The translations under genes and the position numbers were made by a program. From Streptomyces blattellae (GTDB lineage: Bacteria; Actinomycetota; Actinomycetes; Streptomycetales; Streptomycetaceae), in the NCBI RefSeq assembly GCF_009709555.1, contig NZ_WJBG01000147.1, positions 26,747 to 90,746 on the forward strand: a stretch of DNA of 64,000 nt, read 5' to 3'. Shown one piece after another: positions 40,847 through 49,298 of this stretch. The notes beneath the pieces are model-generated. The model was not told the origin of the DNA and ran no database searches. It saw only the letters and a list, made by a program, of their open reading frames with translations. Numbering within the stretch: the stretch's first letter is position 1; every line of letters starts with the position of its first letter.

Positions 40847-41725
40847 ATGAAGCCACCCCATGAGCTGAACATGCCCGATTCCCCCCGTGAGTCCGGAAAT
40901 TCCGTTGAGTCATTGATACGGCACACCACTGACAATCACGTCCGCCGTATCACCCTCAACCGCCCCGAAGCCCTCAACGCCATCACCCCTGACCTGCGAG
41001 AACACCTGATCCACATTCTTTCCGACGCCTCGGCCGACCCCGCCGTGAGAGCCGTCGTCCTCACCGGAACCGGCCGCGGCTTCTGCGCGGGCGCCGACCT
41101 GCGAGGCGGGGCGTCGGACGGCAGGGCGGCAGACGACAGGGCGGCAGACGGCGGAGAGCGGGTCGCAGGTGATGTAGCCCGCACGCTCCGGCTGGGCGCC
41201 CAGCGGCTGATCAGCGCCGTTCTCGACTGCGAGAAGCCGGTGATCGCCGCCGTCAACGGCACGGCGGCCGGGCTCGGCGCGCATCTCGCCCTCGCCTGCG
41301 ACCTCGTACTGGCCGCCGAATCCGCCAGGTTCATCGAGGTCTTCGTACGGCGTGGACTCGTGCCGGACGGCGGCGGCGCCTACCTCCTCCCCCGCCTGAT
41401 CGGCCCGCAGCGCGCGAAGGAGCTGATGTTCTTCGGCGACGCGCTCACCGCCGCGGACGCCGAACGCCTGGGCCTGGTCAACCGTGTCGTACCGGACGGC
41501 GAGTTGGGCAAGACAGCCCGCGAGTGGGCGGACCGCCTCGCCACCGGCCCGACCCGTGCCCTCGCCCTCACCAAGCAGCTCGTCAACGCCTCCCTCGACA
41601 CCGACCGCACCACCGCATTCGCCGCCGAGGCGGCCGCGCAGGAGATCAACATGACGACGCACGACGCGAATGAGGGCGTGTCGAGCTTCGTGGAGCGCAG
41701 GAGTCCGGAGTACCGGGGGCGGTGA
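40847..41725 (+). CDS. Enoyl-CoA hydratase/isomerase
   Basis: 292 residues; ATG 40847 lies one base beyond the synthetase stop (in-frame ATG at 40871 possible). Crotonase motifs: HVRRITLNRPEALNAITPDL, LTGTGRGFCAGADLRGG, AAVNGTAAGLGAHLALACDL and RGLVPDGGGAYLLPRLIG, the last carrying the region of the catalytic Glu of isomerase types (here Asp-Gly-Gly-Gly). A Gly/Ala/Asp-rich insertion (about residues 85-105) follows the first oxyanion loop. Acts on the CoA ester made by the upstream enzyme or by its family members. Confidence 0.9.
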   Translation: MKPPHELNMPDSPRESGNSVESLIRHTTDNHVRRITLNRPEALNAITPDLREHLIHILSDASADPAVRAVVLTGTGRGFCAGADLRGGASDGRAADDRAADGGERVAGDVARTLRLGAQRLISAVLDCEKPVIAAVNGTAAGLGAHLALACDLVLAAESARFIEVFVRRGLVPDGGGAYLLPRLIGPQRAKELMFFGDALTAADAERLGLVNRVVPDGELGKTAREWADRLATGPTRALALTKQLVNASLDTDRTTAFAAEAAAQEINMTTHDANEGVSSFVERRSPEYRGR

Positions 41726-41726
41726 C

Positions 41727-41783
41727 GGCCGTCAGTCCCACGGCCTCAGTCCCACGGCCGTCAGCCCCACGGCCGTCAGCCCC
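41727..41783. repeat. 14/15-bp tandem repeat after the hydratase gene
   Basis: GGCCGTCAGTCCCAC and close variants four times, directly after the stop. The units contain GTCAG but no palindrome, so I do not count them as operators. Confidence 0.8.
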
Positions 41784-41871
41784 GCTTCAGGATCCGCGGG
41801 GCACCCGCTTCCGGTTCGCCGCCGCGCGCCCGTCCGCGATGCACGATCCGTGCGCCACCCACCCTTCCAAT

Positions 41872-41886
41872 CTGACACACCGTCAG
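41872..41886. promoter_or_regulatory. Palindromic operator, site I
   Basis: CTGACACACCGTCAG, one mismatch (same sequence as site L), 6 bp before the flavin reductase ATG, so probably over the transcription start. Confidence 0.75.
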
Positions 41887-41891
41887 CTTCA

Positions 41892-42497
41892 ATGGTGACC
41901 GTGATGGGACACGCAGGAATGGCGGCAGCCGCCGTCCGTTATCTCAGGACCGGGCCCGCCCGGCCCGTGGAGGCGCTGCCGCGTCCGGAGTTGCGGTGTG
42001 TGGGCGAGGACGAGCGGGCGCCGGTGGAGCAGGCCGAGTTCCGGCGGGTGCTCGGGAACTTCGCGTCGGGCGTGACCGTTGTCACCTCGCCAGCCACCGA
42101 TGGCGAATCCGACCCCGCCGGCTTCGCCTGCCAGTCCTTCTCCTCCCTTTCCCTCGACCCACCCCTCGTCGCCTTCATGGTCGGCCGTGCGTCGACGACC
42201 TGGCCCCGCATCGCCCGCGCGGGCGCCTTCTGCGTGAACGTGCTCGCGGCCGGCCAGGGCGCGTTGTGCCGTGGTTTCGCGGTGAGCGGCGGGGACAAGT
42301 TCGCCGGCGTCGCATACGACACGGCACCCGTCTCCGGCTCCCCCCGCCTCACCGGCGCCCTCGCCTGGATCGACTGCACGATCCACGCCGTCCACACCGG
42401 CGGCGACCACCTCATCGTGGTGGGCCGGGTGGCCGACCTCGGTACCGCCGACACCGATGAGGCACCCCTGCTGTTCCATCAAGGACGCTTCCTGTAA
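41892..42497 (+). CDS. Flavin reductase (FMN-binding split barrel, monooxygenase component)
   Basis: 201 residues from ATG 41892 (later in-frame starts at 41895 and 41904 possible). Core motifs: FRRVLGNFASGVTVVTSPATD, GFACQSFSSLSLDPPLVAFMV, FCVNVLAAGQ and a C-terminal HLIVVGRVADL. This family reduces FMN or FAD with NAD(P)H and feeds it to two-component monooxygenases. The LLM oxidoreductases at 1.7 and 6.5 kb, controlled by the same operator type, are the obvious clients. The first 45 residues are an Ala/Arg-rich extension. Confidence 0.9.
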   Translation: MVTVMGHAGMAAAAVRYLRTGPARPVEALPRPELRCVGEDERAPVEQAEFRRVLGNFASGVTVVTSPATDGESDPAGFACQSFSSLSLDPPLVAFMVGRASTTWPRIARAGAFCVNVLAAGQGALCRGFAVSGGDKFAGVAYDTAPVSGSPRLTGALAWIDCTIHAVHTGGDHLIVVGRVADLGTADTDEAPLLFHQGRFL

Positions 42498-42589
42498 TCG
42501 GTCAAGCGCCGTTGCGCGGTCTGCCCCTCTTCGGAGCGGCAGACCGCCACGACTTCACGTTCTCAGGCGACAGGCCGAGGCGGGTCACA

Positions 42590-43066
42590 TGCCCGGCGGC
42601 TCGGGAACGAGTTTCGAACCCGCCGTGCTGGCCGCCGTGTCGCAGGGCAACACCACGCGCGGAGGCATCGCGGGATACATCGGCCGCAAGTCCGTCGGCA
42701 CCTCGCATCCACTCAATGTTCTGGAGGACAGCCATCTCATGGTCCGGGAGGCCGAACGTCTTCCGAGCCGGGAAATCCCAATACCGCATCACCGCACCTC
42801 TGATCAACTCCTACGAGACCGCCATGCGCCCAGCCTGGACCCGACTGGCAGAGGGCCAGACCATGGAGGTCCGGGCCCAGCAACTCGCTGGGCGAGATGG
42901 GCAGCGGCATCGTGACGGATCCGAAAGAGCGCCGACAGATCCAGGTCGATGTGGCCGTGGTCGAACAGGGGTCCGGCGGAAACCGCCCGTCGGTCGCCCT
43001 GCTCCGCGAGGCGAAATGGGGCACGGTCATGGCAGTCTCCCACCTTGAGCGTCGGGCACGGGCACA
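42590..43066 (+). pseudogene. Remnant of an AAA-type ATPase gene (DUF234-like C-terminal part)
   Basis: No single frame is intact, but three consecutive frames read like one protein. First FEPAVLAAVSQGNTTRGG and IGRKSVGTSHPLNVLEDSHL (about 42610-42760); next KSQYRITAPLINSYETAMRP (about 42767-42870); then TDPKERRQIQVDVAVVEQGS and LLREAKWGTVM (about 42910-43040). This order (winged helix, a YRI-type helical segment, then a restriction-endonuclease-like VDVAV...EAKWG core) is that of the C-terminal half of DUF234-containing ATPases. At least two frameshifts and loss of the ATPase domain make it a pseudogene. It fills most of the 596-bp gap between the flavin reductase and MFS genes. Confidence 0.7.
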
Positions 43067-43093
43067 AAAAGACACAGCCCCAGTCGGCAAGTA

Positions 43094-44410
43094 TCAGCCC
43101 ACGGCGCCGAGTTCTGACACCGGTGCGACCGGCCGGCGCCGGATCACCAGTGCCATCAGCGCCGCCGCCGCGCACAGCGCGCCCGACGCGTACCAGACCA
43201 TGTCGTACGAGCCGGAGACATCGCGTACGACGCCGCCGACGAAGGCCACCAGCGCGGCGCCGACCTGGTGGGAGGCGAGGACCCAGCCGAAGACGATCGC
43301 GCTGTCGTCGCCGTACTGCTCGCGGCACAGGGCCACGGTGGGCGGGACGGTGGCGACCCAGTCGAGGCCGTAGAAGACGATGAAGAAGATCATCGGCGGG
43401 TGGACGCTGGGCGCCAGCAGCATGGGCAGGAAGAGCAGCGAGATGCCGCGCAACGCGTAGTAGACGGCGAGCAGTCGACGCGGTTCGTAGCGGTCGGTGA
43501 ACCAGCCGGAGGCGATGGTGCCGACCACGTCGAACACGCCGATGACCGCGAGCAGCGAGGCCGCCGACGTGACGGGCATGCCGTGGTCGTGGGCGGCGGG
43601 CACGAAGTGGGTCTGGATCAGGCCGTTGGTGGAGGCGCCGCAGATCGCGAAGGTCCCGGCGAGCAGCCAGAAGGGGCCGGTACGGGCTGCCTTGAGGAGG
43701 ACGGTCACGGCACGGCGCGCGGCGCCCGGCACCGGGTCCGGCTTCGGCACGAACTCCTTGGCGCCGTACGGCTTCAGGCCCACGTCGGCGGGGTGGTCGC
43801 GCAGCAGCAGCCAGACGAAGGGGACCACCGCGAGGGCCGCGAGGGCGACCGTGACGGCGGCCGGGCGCCAGTGGCCCGCCTCGACCATCAGGGACAGCAC
43901 CGGCAGGAAGATCAGCTGGCCGGAGGCCGATGCGGCGGTGAGGATGCCGGTGACCAGGCCGCGCCGCTCGGTGAACCAGCGATTGGTGACGGTCGCGGCG
44001 AAGGCCAGCGCCATCGAACCGGTACCGAGGCCCACCAGCAGGCCCCAGCACAGCAGCAGTTGCCAGGGTGCCGTCATCCACACCGTCAGGCCCGAGCCGA
44101 TCGCGATCACGGTGAGTGCGGCCGCGACCACGCGCCGGATGCCGAAGCGGTCCATCAGGGCGGCGGCGAAGGGTGCGGTCAGGCCGTACAGGGCGAGGTT
44201 GATCGAGACGGCGGCGGCGATCGTGCTACGCGACCAGCCGAACTCCTGGTGCAGCGGGTCGATGAGCAGCCCCGGCAGCGAGCGGAATGCGGCGGCGCCG
44301 AGGATCGTCACGAAGGCGACGGCGGCGACGAACCAGGCGCGGTGGATGCGGGTACGACGTGGCTTGGGCGGGGTCCGGTCGACGGCGGTGGCTTCGGTTG
44401 TCTGCGTCAC
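43094..44410 (-). CDS. MFS transporter (oxalate/formate- or monocarboxylate-type)
   Basis: 438 residues, about 12 membrane segments. Start of helix 1 AWFVAAVAFVTILGAAAFRS, the conserved PLHQEFGWSRSTIAAAVSIN after it, ALMDRFGIRRVV (MFS motif A) and VTNRWFTERRGLVTGILTAA. The DPLHQEFGWSRS and NRWF patterns are those of monocarboxylate/OFA-like carriers, so a carboxylic acid is the likely cargo. Divergent from the GlxA regulator by 71 bp, which may control it. No regulon operator is seen. Confidence 0.88.
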   Translation of the reverse strand: MTQTTEATAVDRTPPKPRRTRIHRAWFVAAVAFVTILGAAAFRSLPGLLIDPLHQEFGWSRSTIAAAVSINLALYGLTAPFAAALMDRFGIRRVVAAALTVIAIGSGLTVWMTAPWQLLLCWGLLVGLGTGSMALAFAATVTNRWFTERRGLVTGILTAASASGQLIFLPVLSLMVEAGHWRPAAVTVALAALAVVPFVWLLLRDHPADVGLKPYGAKEFVPKPDPVPGAARRAVTVLLKAARTGPFWLLAGTFAICGASTNGLIQTHFVPAAHDHGMPVTSAASLLAVIGVFDVVGTIASGWFTDRYEPRRLLAVYYALRGISLLFLPMLLAPSVHPPMIFFIVFYGLDWVATVPPTVALCREQYGDDSAIVFGWVLASHQVGAALVAFVGGVVRDVSGSYDMVWYASGALCAAAALMALVIRRRPVAPVSELGAVG

Positions 44411-44481
44411 GACAACGAGTTTCGGGCCTGCGCTCCCGCAGATCCATTGGCCCGAAGGACACTCCTCGCTAGGATCAGGCC

Positions 44482-45585
44482 ATGAGCATGAGCGGAAGCG
44501 CCATGGAAGTCATGGAAGTCATGGGAGGCCGTGGGCCGGATGGCCGGGAGCGCGAGCCTGAACGCCGTGAGAGCGACTCGGCGTTCCGCCCGCACCGCGT
44601 CGTCGTCCTCGCCCTCGACGGGCTGCTCCCGTTCGAACTGGGCATCCCGCACCGGATCTTCGGGCGCCCCAAGGACGCCGAGGGGCGGCATCTGTACGAG
44701 GTCGTCACCTGCTCGATCCGGCCGCCCGGCCCGGTCCAGACCGACGCCGACTTCTCCGTCCACGTCGTACACGGCCCGGAGGCGCTGGCCACCGCCGACA
44801 CCGTGATCATCCCGGCGTCGTACGAACTGGGTCCGGTCTTCGAGGAGGGCGTGCTGACCGACGAACTGGCCGCCGCTCTGGCCCACATCCGCCCCGGCAC
44901 CCGCCTCGCCTCCATCTGCACCGGCGTCTACGTCCTCGCCGCCGCGGGCCGTCTCGACGGTCGCCCGGCGACCACGCACTGGGCCGAGGCCGAGCACTTC
45001 CAGCGGACGTTCCCGAGGATCAAGGTCGACGCGGACGTGCTGTTCATCGACGACGGTGATGTGCTGACCTCGGCGGGTGTCGCGGCCGGGATCGATCTGT
45101 GCCTGCACATGGTCCGCCGCGACCACGGCACGGCGGTCGCCAACGACGTGGCCCGCCGCACGGTCGTACCGCCCCACCGCGACGGCGGCCAGGCGCAGTA
45201 CATCCACCGCCCGGTCCCCGACCCGCAGCAGGCGACCACGACCACGGCCCGCGCCTGGGCACTGCGCCGCCTCCACGAGCCCATCCAGCTACGCGACATG
45301 GCGGAGCAGGAGGCCATGTCCGTACGAACCTTCACGCGCCGCTTCCGCGAGGAGGTCGGCGTCAGCCCCGGCCAATGGCTCACCCAGCAGCGGGTGGAAC
45401 GCGCCCGGCAGCTGCTGGAATCCACCGGCCTCTCGGTCGACCAGGTCGCCCGGGACGCAGGCTTCGGCACAGCCCAGTCCATGCGGCAGCACCTACAGGC
45501 GGCGCTCGGCGTCACGCCCACCAGCTACCGGCGCACCTTCCGCGCCGGCAGCAACGCCGAAGGCCGGGTCCCCAGCGGCACATGA
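44482..45585 (+). CDS. GlxA family AraC-type regulator (DJ-1/PfpI plus HTH)
   Basis: 367 residues. The N-terminal DJ-1/PfpI-like domain (RVVVLALDGLLPFELGIPHRIFG, ASICTGVYVLAAAG with the nucleophile-elbow Cys, LTSAGVAAGIDLCLHMVR) is followed by two AraC helix-turn-helix motifs (LRDMAEQEAMSVRTFTRRFR; SVDQVARDAGFGTAQSMRQHL). These regulators often control neighbouring transport or catabolic genes. A 9-bp direct repeat (CATGGAAGT) lies in the first codons. Its last 93 bp overlap the end of the convergent MFS gene. Confidence 0.9.
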   Translation: MSMSGSAMEVMEVMGGRGPDGREREPERRESDSAFRPHRVVVLALDGLLPFELGIPHRIFGRPKDAEGRHLYEVVTCSIRPPGPVQTDADFSVHVVHGPEALATADTVIIPASYELGPVFEEGVLTDELAAALAHIRPGTRLASICTGVYVLAAAGRLDGRPATTHWAEAEHFQRTFPRIKVDADVLFIDDGDVLTSAGVAAGIDLCLHMVRRDHGTAVANDVARRTVVPPHRDGGQAQYIHRPVPDPQQATTTTARAWALRRLHEPIQLRDMAEQEAMSVRTFTRRFREEVGVSPGQWLTQQRVERARQLLESTGLSVDQVARDAGFGTAQSMRQHLQAALGVTPTSYRRTFRAGSNAEGRVPSGT

Positions 45586-46746
45586 GCCGTCCCGGCGGGC
45601 CTCTCCCCACCAGCCGAGCGCGGTCAGGAGCAGGGTGAGCACCACGCCGGCCTGCATGGCCGTGGAGGGCGCCACCACCTGGAGCAGGCCGCCGGCGAGG
45701 GAACCCGTCGCCGCGTAGCCAGCGCCCGCGGCGGCGTACATCACGGAGTAGCCGGCGGCCAGGGCGTCCGGCGGCATGGCCTCGCGCAGGGACAGGTTGC
45801 GAGTGATGAGCGCACCCGACTGGAGCGTGCCCGCCAGAGCGAGGGCGATCGCGATCCCGGCGGCGCCCGGTATCAGCGCGGTGAGGCTCACGAAGGCCGA
45901 CATGCCGCACATCAGCACCACGCTGCGCGTACGGAGCCGCCCCGGCCACGACCGCACGCCGTACAGGAACGCCCCGATCCCGGCCCCCACCGCGAGTCCC
46001 GCCAGCATCGGGCCGGACCAGCCCACGCCGATGCCGCGTTGCTCCAGCAGGGCGGGCAGGGTGAGTTCGGCCAGGCCGAGCAGGGTGAGGCTGGCCGCGC
46101 CCGTGACGTACACCGGCCAGGCGCGTATCAGCACGCGGCGCTTCCCCCGCCCTGCCTTCCCGTCCCCCTCCCCCTCGGCCCAGCCCGCCGGCAGCAGCCA
46201 GTGGCCCGCGATCGACGACGCCATCAGGGCGGCTCCGAGGAGCAGTGGCACCCGAGGCGCCACCCCGAGGGCGAGGCCGGCCACCGCGACCGGGGATACG
46301 GCCCACACACCGGACATCAGCATCGACTCGGCCGACAGTGCCTGCGTCACGGCACGCTCGGGAACCAGCGAGGTCAACAGCGCACGCTGACCGCCCGCCG
46401 CGGCGGCCGGAGCGGCACCGGCCAGGAACGCGAACGCCCCCAGCACGACAGGGTGCGCACCGGCCAGCATCCCGAGCCCCGCGAATCCGGCCGCCCCGCC
46501 CGCGAGTCCCACGGCCAGATGACTCCGGCCGCGCGCCGGGTCCAGCCGCATCCCGAGGACCGGCGCACCGATGATCTCCCCGATCACGTAGGCCGCCGCC
46601 AGCGCCGCACCCAGCGTGTAGCCGCCGGGTCGCTCCCGCACCAGGAACACCAGCGCCAACGGCGCCATGGCGACCGGCATACGGGAGCCGACGGCTGTGC
46701 AGGCCCAGATCAGGACCTGCCTGGAGGCGACGTCGCGGTAGGTCAT
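45493..46746 (-). CDS. MFS transporter
   Basis: About 417 residues from ATG 46746 (an earlier in-frame start at 46821 lacks support). Twelve hydrophobic segments including VASRQVLIWACTAVGSRMPV, YTLGAALAAAYVIGEIIGAP and VVLMCGMSAFVSLTALIPGA; fold of MFS_1-type efflux proteins. Substrate unknown. The gene end overlaps the 3' end of the GlxA-type gene by 93 bp tail to tail, an unusual amount. Confidence 0.85.
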   Translation of the reverse strand: MTYRDVASRQVLIWACTAVGSRMPVAMAPLALVFLVRERPGGYTLGAALAAAYVIGEIIGAPVLGMRLDPARGRSHLAVGLAGGAAGFAGLGMLAGAHPVVLGAFAFLAGAAPAAAAGGQRALLTSLVPERAVTQALSAESMLMSGVWAVSPVAVAGLALGVAPRVPLLLGAALMASSIAGHWLLPAGWAEGEGDGKAGRGKRRVLIRAWPVYVTGAASLTLLGLAELTLPALLEQRGIGVGWSGPMLAGLAVGAGIGAFLYGVRSWPGRLRTRSVVLMCGMSAFVSLTALIPGAAGIAIALALAGTLQSGALITRNLSLREAMPPDALAAGYSVMYAAAGAGYAATGSLAGGLLQVVAPSTAMQAGVVLTLLLTALGWWGEARRDGSCAAGDPAFGVAAGAEGAPVAGGRDAERRL

Positions 46747-46853
46747 GAGTCGAAGGTAGGCGGCGGCACTGACAACGCGGCAGCCGATTTCCGGGACCTG
46801 TGGAAAACTCCGCCAGGACACCGGCCAGGCGCCGAGTTACTCAGAACACGAAC

Positions 46854-47903
46854 TCAGAACGTCAGCACCCCGCGAGCCACCTTCCCCCCTTCCGCGTCCG
46901 CCACCGCCCTCTCGAACTCCTCGACCGGATACGTCCGCGTCACCAGCTCGTCCAGCAGCAGCCGCCCGCTGCGGTACAGCTCGGCGTACAGCGCGATGTC
47001 CCGCTGTGGCCGGGACGACCCGTAGCGGCACCCCAGGATCGACTTGTCCAGGTACATGGAGGACACGGCGAAGGAGGCCTCGGCGCCGGCCGGGGGTACG
47101 CCCAGCAGAATCGCCTGCCCATGCCGGTCGAGCAGATCGACGGCCGCACGGATCAACTCGACTCGCCCCACGCACTCGAAGGTATGGTCCGCCCCCGTCG
47201 GCAGCAGTTCGCGCACCCCCTCCACCGACGTCAGGAAGTCGGTCGCCCCGAACTGCCGCGCCACCTCCTCCTTCGCCGGATTCGTGTCGACGGCGACGAT
47301 CCGCAGCGCACCCGCGATCCGCGCCCCCTGAAGGACGTTGAGGCCGATGCCTCCCGTACCGATCACGAGCACGCTGTCCCCACGGTCCACCTTGGCCCGG
47401 TTGAGCACGGCGCCCACCCCGGTGAGCACCCCGCACCCGATGAGCGCGGCCGAAGGCAGGGGAATGTCCTTCGGGATACGCACCGCCTGCACGGCCTTCA
47501 CCACGGTCCGTTCGGCGAACGCGGAATTGGAAGCGAACTGGAAGAGGGGCCGCCCCCCGCGGGCGAACGGCTGCCCGGGACGCCCGATCGCCTGCCGGCA
47601 CATGGTCGGCCTCCCTCGGTCGCATTCCGCGCAGGTACCGCAGTTGGCCAGCGTGGACAGGGCGACATGGTCACCGGCCGCCACATGCGTGACCCCCGCG
47701 CCCACGGCCTCCACCACCCCGGCCCCCTCATGCCCCAGCACCACGGGAACAGGGAACGGGATGGTGCCGTCCACCACGGACAGATCGCTGTGGCACAACC
47801 CCGCCGCCGAGATCGACACCAGCACCTCACCCGGTCCCGGATCCCGCACCTCCAGGTCGTACGCGACCTCTATCCCCTTCCCGTCGAACACCACACCGCG
47901 CAT
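46854..47903 (-). CDS. Zinc-dependent alcohol dehydrogenase (class III-like)
   Basis: 349 residues from ATG 47903, overlapping the upstream stop (TGATG). Catalytic zinc ligands AAGLCHSDLSVVDG (Cys about 37) and GHEGAGVVEAVG, structural zinc lobe CGTCAECDRGRPTMC (four Cys), then the NAD fold SVLVIGTGGIGLNVLQGARI with DTNPAKEE for NAD preference. It oxidises primary or hydroxyacyl-type alcohols, here presumably an intermediate of the CoA pathway. Last gene of the SDR-FadE-ADH operon under operator J. Confidence 0.9.
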   Translation of the reverse strand: MRGVVFDGKGIEVAYDLEVRDPGPGEVLVSISAAGLCHSDLSVVDGTIPFPVPVVLGHEGAGVVEAVGAGVTHVAAGDHVALSTLANCGTCAECDRGRPTMCRQAIGRPGQPFARGGRPLFQFASNSAFAERTVVKAVQAVRIPKDIPLPSAALIGCGVLTGVGAVLNRAKVDRGDSVLVIGTGGIGLNVLQGARIAGALRIVAVDTNPAKEEVARQFGATDFLTSVEGVRELLPTGADHTFECVGRVELIRAAVDLLDRHGQAILLGVPPAGAEASFAVSSMYLDKSILGCRYGSSRPQRDIALYAELYRSGRLLLDELVTRTYPVEEFERAVADAEGGKVARGVLTF

Positions 47904-49054
47904 CACGCAACCCCCCTGGGTTCCCTCGGCAGCCCGAGCACCCGCTCGGCGATGATCGTGCGCTGAACCTGGTCCGAGCCGCCGTAGACGGTGTCGGCCC
48001 GCGAGAACAGGAACAGATGCTGCGCCTGGTCGAGTTCGTACGGCGCCGAAGCCGACCAGTCCGCGGGTCCGGCGCTCGCCCGCGCGCCCCGAACCTGCAT
48101 CGCCAGTTCCCCGAGCCGCTGATGCCACCCGGCCCACAGCAGCTTGGCCACGCTGGGCGCACCCGCGTCCCCGCCCCGCCCCAGCGTGCGCAGTGCGTTC
48201 CACCGCATCACCCGCAGCTCGGCCCACTGCCGTACCAGCCGATCCCGTACGACGGGATCATCGACCGCCCCCGTCTCCACGGCCGTCCCCACGATCCGCG
48301 CCAACTCCTGTGCGAAGCCGATCTGCTGGGCGAGCGTGGACACACCGCGTTCGAAGCCGAGCAGACTCATCGCCACCCGCCAGCCACTGCCCTCGCCCCC
48401 GACGACGTGCTCCACGCGCGCGTGCGCCCCGTCGAAGAAGACCTCGTTGAAGTCGCTCGTGCCGGTCATCTGCCGAATGGGCCGCACATCGATGTGGTCC
48501 GGCTGGTCCATCGGCACCAGAAGAAAACTCAAGCCTTGATGCCTGCGGGAGTTCACGTCGGTCCGTGCCAACACGAAGCACCAGTCCGCCTCATGCGCGA
48601 GTGACGTCCAGATCTTCTGCCCGGTGATGCGATACGTCCCCTGCGGCTCCCGCGTCGCCACGGTCCGGATACCGGCCAGATCCGACCCGGCACCAGGTTC
48701 GCTGTACCCCTGGCACCAGAGTTCCTCACCCGCGGCGACCGCCGGCAGAAAGCGAGCCTTCTGCTCGTCGGTGCCATGAGCGATCAGAGTGGGGGCGAGC
48801 AGGTTCTCGCCGATGTGCCCCGACCGCGGAGGTGCCGCCGAACGCGCGTACTCCTCGGCCCAGGCGACCTGTTGGGTCAGCGTGGCGGACCGATTGCCGT
48901 AACCGGTTTCGGGCCAGGACAGCCCGATCCAGCCGGCCGCTCCGAGGCTGCGTTCCCAACTGCGCCGGTCCGTCGCACCCCCGGCATGCCCATCGAGCCA
49001 CGCCCGGGCCTCCACACGAAACGCCTCGTCCTCCGCCGTGAAACCGAAGTCCAT
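47903..49054 (-). CDS. Acyl-CoA dehydrogenase (FadE, alpha-like)
   Basis: 383 residues from ATG 49054, with GGAGGCC just upstream; the open frame continues to 49636 without a good start. N-terminal MDFGFTAEDEAFRVEARAWL, substrate/FAD motif WCQGYSEPGAGSDLAGIRT, IWTSLAHEADWCFVLARTD and C-terminal TVYGGSDQVQRTIIAERVLG. These are complete FadE signatures, so it is likely an active, FAD-using subunit. Coupled downstream to alcohol dehydrogenase. Confidence 0.9.
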   Translation of the reverse strand: MDFGFTAEDEAFRVEARAWLDGHAGGATDRRSWERSLGAAGWIGLSWPETGYGNRSATLTQQVAWAEEYARSAAPPRSGHIGENLLAPTLIAHGTDEQKARFLPAVAAGEELWCQGYSEPGAGSDLAGIRTVATREPQGTYRITGQKIWTSLAHEADWCFVLARTDVNSRRHQGLSFLLVPMDQPDHIDVRPIRQMTGTSDFNEVFFDGAHARVEHVVGGEGSGWRVAMSLLGFERGVSTLAQQIGFAQELARIVGTAVETGAVDDPVVRDRLVRQWAELRVMRWNALRTLGRGGDAGAPSVAKLLWAGWHQRLGELAMQVRGARASAGPADWSASAPYELDQAQHLFLFSRADTVYGGSDQVQRTIIAERVLGLPREPRGVA

Positions 49055-49096
49055 TGGGGCCTCCTCAAAAATCACCGGCAACCAAAGCGCCCCTTC

Positions 49097-49148
49097 AGGG
49101 GCGCGGGACTGTGTCGATGTGCGGCTCCGCCGCGTGGGCACGACCAGC
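49097..49148. repeat. Dispersed intergenic repeat, copy 2
   Basis: AGGGGCGCGGGACTGTGTCG to CACGACCAGC, near-identical to 21925-21976. It lies in the operon gap before the acyl-CoA dehydrogenase gene. Confidence 0.75.
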
Positions 49149-49182
49149 CACCAGCAACCCACAGCCACGAACCCAGAACGCC

Positions 49183-49288
49183 CCCCGACAACCCGCACCC
49201 GCCACCCCCACAACGCCTCCCCCGACAACCCGCACCCGCCACCCCACAACGCCTCCCCGACAACCCGCACCCGCCACCCCACAACGCC
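49183..49288. repeat. 36-bp tandem repeat, three copies
   Basis: Units start at 49183, 49219 and 49255 (CCCCGACAACCCGCACCCGC and so on). They fill the 244-bp gap between the SDR and acyl-CoA dehydrogenase genes together with the dispersed repeat. Leftward frames run through the units as Gly/Val/Arg repeats but have no good start. Confidence 0.85.
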
Positions 49289-49298
49289 CGCCGAACCC

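Noticed and set aside
42502..42807. 101-codon minus-strand gene in the gap after the flavin reductase
   Set aside because: It opposes the better supported plus-strand pseudogene remnant and shows no family motif.
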